Shown here: one piece after another, positions 1 to 5,197 of the stretch | Numbering within the stretch: the stretch's first letter is position 1 | Layout: every line of letters starts with the position of its first letter | NCBI GenBank assembly: GCA_018656255.1 | Contig: JABHYI010000172.1 | Span: 1-6,383, forward strand | Length of the DNA: 6,383 nucleotides | DNA from: Bacteroidota bacterium | Lineage (GTDB): Bacteria; Bacteroidota; Bacteroidia; Flavobacteriales; Flavobacteriaceae | Direction of reading: 5' to 3' | Made by a program: the position numbers and the translations under genes | The notes under the pieces: model-generated | What the model was told of the DNA's origin: nothing | What the model saw: the letters and a program-made list of their open reading frames with translations, nothing else | Database searches by the model: none

Positions 1-158
1 AGCCCTGAAGCGAGTAAATAATTAACAATGTAAGAGAGAATAATTCTGTTTTGAAAAAGGGGAGTGTCTAAAAAATACAAGATCCCTATGTGCACAATAA
101 AAAAAAGTAGCAGTGTAGTAAAAAGAAGTCCTAAAAAACGAATGCTTGAAGTTCTCAT
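1..158 (-). CDS. Small two-helix membrane protein between AtpZ and ATP synthase genes (DUF6168-like), C-terminus cut by window edge
   Basis: An open frame of 52 codons plus two bases starts at ATG (158-156) and runs off the left edge. It begins MRTSSIRFLG, followed by a strongly hydrophobic stretch (about residues 8-30, rich in L, F, I), a short polar loop (DTPLFQNR, residues 31-38) and the start of a second hydrophobic segment (IILSYIVNYLLA). Its start is 9 bp after the atpZ stop, and an in-frame TAA four codons upstream rules out a longer start. From memory, Flavobacteriia carry a small two-helix protein of unknown function (named DUF6168) between AtpZ and AtpB; position, size and topology fit, but this is inference without a search. 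A role in F0 assembly is possible from context only. An opposite-strand open frame over the same bases has no family-like features and is a shadow. Confidence 0.7.
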   Translation of the reverse strand, partial: MRTSSIRFLGLLFTTLLLFFIVHIGILYFLDTPLFQNRIILSYIVNYLLASG

Positions 159-167
159 AAAAACCAA

Positions 168-383
168 TTATTTATTAAGGCTATTGGTTTGTTTTAAAAC
201 GCCAAAAAGTGAAAGACCAACCCCAGAAAGGGTGCAGATAATTAAAAATAAGTTGCCATCACTGTAGTTGGTATCCAGCCACTTACCTAATTGCACAAAA
301 AGGTAAATTACCACACCCATTTGTATGGCTATGCCAGAAAGGGCTGCCCACCTTCTAATGCCATTAATTGGTTTTTTTGACAT
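168..383 (-). CDS. atpZ: AtpZ/AtpI-family ATP synthase accessory membrane protein
   Basis: This 71-residue inner-membrane protein has two predicted helices, about residues 12-32 and 45-63, joined by a loop carrying the conserved G-x-x-LD signature (G33, L36, D37). The short basic N terminus (MSKKPINGIRR) should face the cytoplasm. AtpZ/AtpI (gene 1 of atp operons, PF09527) is reported to help assemble the F0 c-ring and, in some bacteria, to form a Mg2+/Ca2+ uptake channel with AtpI. The gene starts 9 bp after the bactofilin stop and ends 9 bp before the next small membrane gene, so it is almost certainly co-transcribed with both. No Shine-Dalgarno sequence or internal -7 box lies in front of the ATG (383-381). 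Length and topology are normal for the family. Family assignment is firm; the exact role here is inferred from homologues. Confidence 0.88.
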   Translation of the reverse strand: MSKKPINGIRRWAALSGIAIQMGVVIYLFVQLGKWLDTNYSDGNLFLIICTLSGVGLSLFGVLKQTNSLNK

Positions 384-392
384 GTTTTTGTG

Positions 393-842
393 TTAGTTGA
401 GTTGCTCGGCTGCCTTTACACTTGAGCGGTCAGGGCGATCATAAACAGTGCTCTGATTGGCCTTTGACTGCGAGGCATCTCCTGGCTGCATACGGCAAGT
501 AGCGTTAAAAGCAGCTCCTGGTTCTACAGAAAGTTTACCGACTACAACATCGCCTTTTATATTGGCAGTACTGCGTAGGGTTAGTAATTGAGATACATTA
601 AGATTTCCGCTAAAGCTACCCGCTATATCTGCGTTTTCACAAGAAAGATTTCCTTTGATAACTCCATTTTTACCAAGCACAACTTTGGATGGGGTTGAGA
701 CAGTTCCTTCAACAACGCCATCTATTCTAAAAAAACCCTTGGAGGTAATGTCTCCATTTATATGAGTTCCTTCGTTGATTCTGTTTTGACTAGCTCCTGG
801 TTCTGACGCAGTGGTATTGGCGTTCTTTTTATCTGAAAACAT
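393..842 (-). CDS. Bactofilin, polymer-forming cytoskeletal protein
   Basis: This 149-residue protein has the bactofilin layout (PF04519). A polar, probably disordered N terminus (residues 1-21) leads to a core of about residues 22-117 made of short repeating strands with regularly spaced glycine and hydrophobic residues (INGDI, GVVEGTV, GVIKGNL, ADIAGSFSGNL, ANIKGDVVVG), and then a polar tail (about 118-149). Such cores fold as right-handed beta-helices that polymerise head to tail without nucleotide, usually as membrane-associated scaffolds for cell shape, wall synthesis or placing of machinery. The first residues MFSDKK resemble the short membrane-targeting peptide described for bactofilins such as Caulobacter BacA (MFSK-type). 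The ATG (842-840) lies 4 bp after the porW stop, suggesting translational coupling, and the stop is 9 bp before atpZ. Its partner in this organism is unknown; placement with porW hints at a link with the secretion and gliding machinery. Confidence 0.9.
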   Translation of the reverse strand: MFSDKKNANTTASEPGASQNRINEGTHINGDITSKGFFRIDGVVEGTVSTPSKVVLGKNGVIKGNLSCENADIAGSFSGNLNVSQLLTLRSTANIKGDVVVGKLSVEPGAAFNATCRMQPGDASQSKANQSTVYDRPDRSSVKAAEQLN

Positions 843-846
843 ATCT

Positions 847-3561
847 TTAAGGTATTTCTTTCTTATTATCGCCTGCTTTTTTTTGACGTTTTAATTTCTC
901 AATAAGCGCTTTCTTTTTGACAGGATCAGGCTTCTTGTTGCCTTTTGGTGTTTTTACTGATGTTTTTTTAGAAGAAGGCGTTGGGGTAACTGGCGCTTGT
1001 TTTGGGTTCAAACTGTAGGCTTCAAGGTTCTTGTGTATCTGCACAATCTTATAGTTTTCTGAGGAGATACCTACAAAGTCTTTAGTGATACTTGTAATTT
1101 TATCTTTCCTAGCCTGTTTTTGGGGTTTAGACAACACTTCTCCAAGGCCCTGGGCTCCAAGTTTTGAGTCTAGCCCATGAACCACCACTAAGGTTTTTGA
1201 GGGGTTGTAATAGTCTACAGACACAAACATTGTTTCTTGGTAGTTGTAGTATGCAATAGCATTGTTTAATTGCTTTGTAATGTCTGAAATTTCAGTTGTT
1301 TGATTTTGATCAAAGGTATATACTAGCTTAAATTTAGTACTCTGCTTGTCTGGGACAAACTGTTTAAACTCTAGCCTAGGAATTGTGGTAGAATACAACT
1401 CTTGTGCTCTCTTCCCTTGAGGTGAATTCGGGTAGGTGAGAGAGACAAAGTTTAATGCTTTTTTATAAGCCTGAAACCCATCTTGTCTTGCGATTGCAGT
1501 TGCTTTTAATAGCTCAAATTTAGGGACAATTTCAGTTCCGTTATACAGGGTGATGTAACCATCACTTTTTTTGATAACCTCAGCATACTGAGATGCTTCA
1601 AATGCTTTGTAAAGATCATTGTACTTAAATTCTGGGCTCGAAGCATCAGAGGCTAGCTGAGCATTGGGATTTCTTAAAATTTCAGCATACCTAGAATCAC
1701 TGTGGTTATTTAAAATATCATCCTTGTATTGTTGCGCTAATTTTTGGTTTTCAAGTTGCCCATATATTTTATATAAGTTATATTTTGCTGGTAAAACCAA
1801 TCGCTTCTGAGGATTGTAGGCTAATAATTTTTCCAATCTGTTGGTAGCCAATCCATACTCTTTAAACTTCTCTTTGTATATAAGGCCTAATTGATAATAT
1901 GCAAAATCTCGATCTATTGTCAAGCTATCTAGCACTTTAGGGTCTGAGGGGATTTCTTTTATATACGTTTGAGGATTAAATATTTCAAGCTCGGCAATGG
2001 GTGTTGTATCCATTACAATTTCTTGGTCTTGATCAAAACCGCTTGATTTTTTCTCAGACCTTCTCCAATTATCCTCGAGTTTTCTATCTCCCCATAGTTT
2101 TCTAAATTCTACTTTTCCGTAGGCAACGGTAGCAGGTATATAGAAGTAAAATTTTCCGCCAGAAGGGCTTGGTCCGCCTACAGATTTACGTGAAAATTCG
2201 TTATTGACAATGCGAGGTCCTTTATCTGATAGTTTTGCGGCAGCCGTAGAGTCTGCAACTGCTTTGGCCTTTAAATCATCTGTGTAGGCTTTAAAAAAAG
2301 CGAGTTTATCGCTATCGCTCATCTTGGCAATGCGCAAAATACTATCATTAATTGAGGCTATGTCTTCATACTTTATAACATCGTCTAGATTTTCACGCTT
2401 CTTTTTAACGCGGCGCCATTGTTTAGAGTTTTCAGCTAGATTGGTAAGAGTGCTATCATAATAGGCCCCTGCTTGTTTATACTCGGCCTTATCAAAGTTC
2501 ATTTCGGCCAAGGTTTGGTAATTGATAGATTGTAGGGTTTGATCTTCCTTGAAAGACTGAATAGATTTGTTGTAGTAAACTATCGCTAGACTATCACTTG
2601 TTGTGTTTCTGTGGTAGTCTGCCAAGGCATTATAAATCTTATCCAAAAACGGACGGTTTTCTCTGTCTTTTTCTAAATCATGCAACAAGGCTAAAAGCAG
2701 TGCCTGATCTTCTTGAGTATAGTTAAAGTTTTTTGCTTTTGCCATGTGGGCATTAATCATATACACCCTTGCGGTCTTTCTATTAAAGCCTATTACTTGA
2801 TCAAAAGCAATATTTGCGCTGTCTTTGTAGATTAGTTTATTATACAATTGCCCTATAATAAAAGAGAAACGGCCCTTAAGCTCATAGTTGTCTTCAAGCT
2901 CATTGGCAATTTTCATGTAAGGTAGCGCCTGTGGTATAGAGTCTAGATTAATCATTGCCTGTGCAATCATTGCATTGGCATCAGCAACTACGGCATCTTC
3001 TAGGTTTTCTTCTCTAAGCATTTTTTGAAGATTTTCTATGGCGTAATCTTCATTTTTTAGTCTAATGTTGGTTTTAGCTTTCCAGATTTTAGCATTGTTA
3101 ACATTATTACTGGTAGCAGATTTATTTAAAATAAAATTAAACGCATCTAAAGCCGGTATAAAACGGTTGTCATAATAACGGGCCTTCCCTAAAAGCATGT
3201 AGGCCTCATCTATTTGAGGATTGTATTCTTTCCCGCTAATGTACATGGAGTGCTTTTGGATTGCTTTTACTGCCTTTTCTTCTGCTCTATTAAAGTTTGG
3301 ATCTTTTGAGTCTGTATCAAATCCATCTAGATCAACAACTTCGATACGCTCTACAGGAAGAATTTGATAGAAATCATCTCGATAAGTTTGAGCGATCGCT
3401 TCTTTGCCTTGTATAAAAGCATTGTTACCATTAAATAGAGTATTGTACTCTGTAGAAACTGCGTGAAATTTTTTGTTTAAAAAGGTGTCTTTTTTTCTTG
3501 AACACGCTGTTAGAGCGACGATAGCCAATAAAAAAAGAGAAGTATATTGTATGGGCTTCAA
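847..3561 (-). CDS. porW: PorW/SprE, type IX secretion and gliding motility TPR lipoprotein
   Basis: This 904-residue protein starts with a lipoprotein signal peptide: hydrophobic residues 7-19, then lipobox LTAC with Cys20 as lipidation site. Residues after the cysteine are basic (SRKKD), not the acidic run used as a surface-export signal in this phylum, which fits a periplasm-facing outer-membrane lipoprotein. About residues 112-380 and 545-725 form tetratricopeptide-like helical repeats (for example AYMLLGKARYYDNRFIPALD). Between them, residues 471-501 (FYFY, VAYGKVEFRKLWGDR, LEDNWR) match a block I recall as typical of SprE/PorW proteins. Residues 743-850 look like an alpha/beta module, and 853-904 form a lysine-rich tail. 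PorW/SprE is needed for T9SS function and gliding and is thought to connect the translocon with the periplasmic PorK/PorN ring. The start is TTG (3561-3559); no ATG is available before the signal peptide and an in-frame TAA lies six codons upstream. It is the first gene of the left operon. Confidence 0.9.
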   Translation of the reverse strand: MKPIQYTSLFLLAIVALTACSRKKDTFLNKKFHAVSTEYNTLFNGNNAFIQGKEAIAQTYRDDFYQILPVERIEVVDLDGFDTDSKDPNFNRAEEKAVKAIQKHSMYISGKEYNPQIDEAYMLLGKARYYDNRFIPALDAFNFILNKSATSNNVNNAKIWKAKTNIRLKNEDYAIENLQKMLREENLEDAVVADANAMIAQAMINLDSIPQALPYMKIANELEDNYELKGRFSFIIGQLYNKLIYKDSANIAFDQVIGFNRKTARVYMINAHMAKAKNFNYTQEDQALLLALLHDLEKDRENRPFLDKIYNALADYHRNTTSDSLAIVYYNKSIQSFKEDQTLQSINYQTLAEMNFDKAEYKQAGAYYDSTLTNLAENSKQWRRVKKKRENLDDVIKYEDIASINDSILRIAKMSDSDKLAFFKAYTDDLKAKAVADSTAAAKLSDKGPRIVNNEFSRKSVGGPSPSGGKFYFYIPATVAYGKVEFRKLWGDRKLEDNWRRSEKKSSGFDQDQEIVMDTTPIAELEIFNPQTYIKEIPSDPKVLDSLTIDRDFAYYQLGLIYKEKFKEYGLATNRLEKLLAYNPQKRLVLPAKYNLYKIYGQLENQKLAQQYKDDILNNHSDSRYAEILRNPNAQLASDASSPEFKYNDLYKAFEASQYAEVIKKSDGYITLYNGTEIVPKFELLKATAIARQDGFQAYKKALNFVSLTYPNSPQGKRAQELYSTTIPRLEFKQFVPDKQSTKFKLVYTFDQNQTTEISDITKQLNNAIAYYNYQETMFVSVDYYNPSKTLVVVHGLDSKLGAQGLGEVLSKPQKQARKDKITSITKDFVGISSENYKIVQIHKNLEAYSLNPKQAPVTPTPSSKKTSVKTPKGNKKPDPVKKKALIEKLKRQKKAGDNKKEIP

Positions 3562-3748
3562 AATGTGTTTCTTTTGTTAGTTATAATAACTTAAAACGTT
3601 TGTTTTTAGTATCTAAACGGGTAATAGAGTGGTAAAAATACGTTTCTTTTTGGTTTTAGGTTGAAATTTTACTCAAAAATGAGGTTTTGGCCACCGTATA
3701 TGCCGCACCTTGATTGACAAAATTGTACTATTTTTACAATCTAATAAT
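3562..3748. promoter_or_regulatory. Divergent intergenic region between porW and the small membrane gene
   Basis: This A+T-rich region must hold the promoter of the left operon and one for the plus-strand genes. No perfect TAnnTTTG box is found in either direction. On the minus strand, TATTTTTA (complement of 3633-3640) differs from the box at one base and would give porW a leader of about 65 nt. A dyad, AGTTAT-A-ATAACT (3579-3591), lies 18-30 bp before the porW start; it could bind a protein but is short and A+T-rich. A 12-codon plus-strand open frame (3679-3717) and a GC-richer patch around 3688-3709 are also present, neither with clear meaning. Confidence 0.4.
3729..3736 (+). promoter_or_regulatory. 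Possible -7 box for the small membrane gene
   Basis: TATTTTTA matches the flavobacterial -7 consensus TAnnTTTG at all but the last position. A TTG at 3710-3712, 16 bp upstream, could be the -33 element, slightly closer than usual. Transcription would begin about 3741-3745, just before the ATG at 3749. If correct, translation cannot start at the upstream TTG (3710). Weak, single-mismatch evidence. Confidence 0.3.
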
Positions 3749-3901
3749 ATGTTTACAATGGAAGTTTTCAATTACCTCAATGGCCAAGGCGGTTTTATGA
3801 TTTTAGCCTTTTTTGTAGTGGTGGTGGTTTTATATAAAAAATATAAAAGCTATCGTTACTTTAAAGACATGAAAAAAGCAAGAAAAAATAAGCAAAAGTA
3901 A
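3749..3901 (+). CDS. Small single-pass membrane protein of unknown function
   Basis: I do not recognise this family. From ATG 3749 it encodes 50 residues: a short N terminus (MFTMEVFNYLNGQGG), one hydrophobic helix dominated by F and V (about residues 16-28, FMILAFFVVVVVL), then a tail of tyrosine and many lysines and arginines (YKKYKSYRYFKDMKKARKNKQK). By the positive-inside rule the tail is cytoplasmic and the N terminus outside. The open frame extends back to a TTG at 3710 (63 residues), and a second ATG lies at 3758 (47 residues). I prefer 3749 because a possible -7 box lies between 3710 and 3749. The stop is 14 bp before the queD ATG, and that gap holds the queD -7 box. The clear membrane topology and tight spacing support a real gene. 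Function unknown. Confidence 0.65.
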   Translation: MFTMEVFNYLNGQGGFMILAFFVVVVVLYKKYKSYRYFKDMKKARKNKQK

Positions 3902-3903
3902 CC

Positions 3904-3911
3904 TATATTTG
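3904..3911 (+). promoter_or_regulatory. -7 promoter box of queD, predicted leaderless transcript
   Basis: TATATTTG is a perfect match to the Bacteroidota sigma-A -7 consensus TAnnTTTG. It lies in the 14-bp gap after the small membrane gene and ends 4 bp before the queD ATG (3916). With transcription starting a few bases after the box, the mRNA would begin at or next to the start codon. No TTG-type -33 element is visible at the usual distance, so strength is uncertain. Confidence 0.55.
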
Positions 3912-3915
3912 CCCT

Positions 3916-4365
3916 ATGAGTTCTATACGTATTACCAAACAATTTTCATTTGAAACCGGCCATGCACTCTACGGGTATGACGGAAAATGCCGTAATGTTC
4001 ACGGCCACAGTTATAAGCTTTCTGTTACCGTTATTGGTGAACCAATTGCAGATTCTTCTCATGTTAAGTTTGGAATGGTAATAGATTTTAGCGATCTGAA
4101 AAAAATAGTGAAAGAGGAGATTGTAGATGTCTTTGATCACGCCACTGTTTTCAACAAAAACACCCCTCACGTAGAGCTTGCCAAAGAATTAAGCGATAGA
4201 GGGCACAGTGTTTTACTTGTAGATTATCAGCCAACAAGCGAAATGATGGTAATTGATTTTGCAGAAAAAATAAAACAACGCCTCCCAAAACAAACACAAC
4301 TGTTCTCTTTAAGATTACAAGAAACTGCCACTAGCTATGCAGAGTGGTATGCCGGTGACAATTAA
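3916..4365 (+). CDS. queD: 6-carboxytetrahydropterin synthase (QueD / PTPS family)
   Basis: This 149-residue cytoplasmic enzyme converts 7,8-dihydroneopterin triphosphate to 6-carboxy-5,6,7,8-tetrahydropterin, the second step towards preQ0 and queuosine in tRNA. The zinc ligands His16 (in GHAL), His29 and His31 (in CRNVHGH) are present. Cys25 in the C-x3-HGH motif is the catalytic cysteine and marks QueD rather than a pure pyruvoyl-tetrahydropterin synthase arrangement. Asp74-His75 (VFDHATVF) supply the catalytic pair, and Glu136 (LQETATSY) is the conserved pterin-anchoring glutamate. The protein is longer than the roughly 120-residue E. coli enzyme, mainly through a loop at about residues 80-105. 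The usual PT-x-EN motif reads PTSEMM (106-111), with Met where Asn is common. No other queuosine gene is in the window. The ATG sits 4 bp after a -7 box. Confidence 0.9.
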   Translation: MSSIRITKQFSFETGHALYGYDGKCRNVHGHSYKLSVTVIGEPIADSSHVKFGMVIDFSDLKKIVKEEIVDVFDHATVFNKNTPHVELAKELSDRGHSVLLVDYQPTSEMMVIDFAEKIKQRLPKQTQLFSLRLQETATSYAEWYAGDN

Positions 4366-4377
4366 ACGGTGCCCTTA

Positions 4378-4391
4378 TCTTGAGCTCAAGA
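4378..4391. promoter_or_regulatory. Perfect 14-bp palindrome upstream of lpxH, candidate operator
   Basis: TCTTGAGCTCAAGA is a perfect two-fold symmetric sequence in the 61-bp gap between queD and lpxH. It ends 23 bp before the lpxH -7 box, so it touches or borders the expected -33 region. With no unpaired centre it cannot form a good RNA hairpin and no T-run follows, so a protein-binding DNA site is more likely than a terminator. No cognate regulator is identifiable. Confidence 0.35.
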
Positions 4392-4414
4392 GTGGCAATT
4401 CGTAAATTTCCAAC

Positions 4415-4422
4415 TATATTTG
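4415..4422 (+). promoter_or_regulatory. -7 promoter box of lpxH, predicted leaderless transcript
   Basis: TATATTTG again matches TAnnTTTG perfectly and ends exactly 4 bp before the lpxH ATG (4427), the same box and spacing as at queD. A clear TTG -33 element is missing. The transcript would start at or within a few bases of the ATG. A third TATATTTG occurs inside lpxH (5044-5051) without such context, so the octamer alone is not proof. Confidence 0.55.
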
Positions 4423-4426
4423 AATC

Positions 4427-5197
4427 ATGCAAATTCCTCCAGGAAAAAAAATATATTTCTCTAGCGACAATCATCTTGGCGCGCCTACAGCTGCAGAGAG
4501 CCTTCCCAGAGAGCAAAAATTTGTACGCTGGCTTGATACCGTTAAAAAAGACGCAGCCGCTATCTTTTTACTAGGAGATTTATTTGATTTTTGGTTTGAG
4601 TACAGAACCGTAGTGCCAAAGGGTTTTGTTCGTGTACTGGGCAAACTAGCCGAAATTAGTGACAGTGGTGTTCCTATTTACTTTTTTGTTGGAAACCATG
4701 ATCTGTGGATGGGAGACTACTTTGAAAAAGAGCTAAACATACCAACCTACAGAGATGTAAAAGAGTTTACCTTCAATGACAAAGTTTTTCTCATTGGCCA
4801 TGGTGATGGAAAAGGCCCTGGTGATATAGGCTATAAACGAATGAAAAAGGTGTTTACTAACCCTGTTTTTAAATGGCTCTTTAGGTGGTTTCATCCAGAG
4901 CTAGGAATGCGTTTAGCGCAGTACTTATCTGTAAAAAACAAGCTCATCTCTGGTGATGATGATAAAATATTTTTAGGAGAAGAGCAAGAGTGGTTGGCGC
5001 AGTATGCTAAAAGGAAGCTAGAAACAAAACACTATGACTACTTTATATTTGGCCACCGTCATTTAGCCATGAAAATAAAAATTAGCGACACCAGCACCTA
5101 TCACAACCTAGGTGATTGGATTACACAATACACCTATGGTGTTTTTGATGGTCATGAGTTTTCTCTTCAAGAGTTTGAAGCCACAAAAACTAACTAG
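4427..5197 (+). CDS. lpxH: UDP-2,3-diacylglucosamine diphosphatase, LpxH-type metallophosphoesterase
   Basis: This 256-residue protein carries all calcineurin-like phosphoesterase motifs in order: D14-x-H16 (SSDNHLG), GD-x2-D (G50, D51, D54), GNHD (89-92), GHGD (124-127) and GHRH (209-212), which bind a di-metal centre. LpxH hydrolyses UDP-2,3-diacylglucosamine to lipid X and UMP at the inner face of the cytoplasmic membrane, step four of lipid A synthesis. Residues about 128-185, with amphipathic aromatic helices (VFKWLFRWFHPELGMRL), form the insertion cap expected to hold acyl chains. Length is near the 240 residues of E. coli LpxH. One difference is GNHD, where classical proteobacterial LpxH has GNRD, so this may belong to the LpxH2-like subgroup; lipid A function is likely but less certain than the fold. 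The ATG is 4 bp after a -7 box, and the end overlaps recJ by 8 bp. Confidence 0.83.
   Translation: MQIPPGKKIYFSSDNHLGAPTAAESLPREQKFVRWLDTVKKDAAAIFLLGDLFDFWFEYRTVVPKGFVRVLGKLAEISDSGVPIYFFVGNHDLWMGDYFEKELNIPTYRDVKEFTFNDKVFLIGHGDGKGPGDIGYKRMKKVFTNPVFKWLFRWFHPELGMRLAQYLSVKNKLISGDDDKIFLGEEQEWLAQYAKRKLETKHYDYFIFGHRHLAMKIKISDTSTYHNLGDWITQYTYGVFDGHEFSLQEFEATKTN
5190..5197. other. Convergent 8-bp overlap of lpxH and recJ coding ends
   Basis: The bases CTAACTAG contain the lpxH stop TAG (5195-5197) on the plus strand and the recJ stop TAG (complement of 5190-5192) on the minus strand. No stem-loop followed by a T-run lies on either side, so transcription from each gene probably ends inside the other gene or by factor-dependent termination. 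Confidence 0.85.

Noticed and set aside
64..267. 67-codon plus-strand open frame overlapping atpZ and the small membrane gene
   Set aside because: It is antisense to two coherent minus-strand genes, is lysine/arginine-rich as expected from the reverse of hydrophobic codons, and has no recognisable domain.
3596..3646. Repeated ACGTTT/AAACG words in the intergenic region (AAACGTTT at 3595-3601 and nearby copies), considered as a repeat operator
   Set aside because: Irregular spacing, mixed orientation and only 5-6 bases shared; expected in A+T-rich DNA.
3679..3717. 12-codon open frame (MRFWPPYMPHLD) upstream of the small membrane gene, considered as a leader peptide
   Set aside because: No run of regulatory codons, no promoter box or terminator-like hairpin to form an attenuator; likely chance.
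3946..4170. 74-codon minus-strand open frame
   Set aside because: Fully inside queD on the opposite strand; queD has all catalytic residues.
4331..4574. Short open frames on both strands around the queD-lpxH junction (4331-4516 minus, 4380-4574 plus)
   Set aside because: They overlap the well-supported queD and lpxH genes out of frame, and show no family features.
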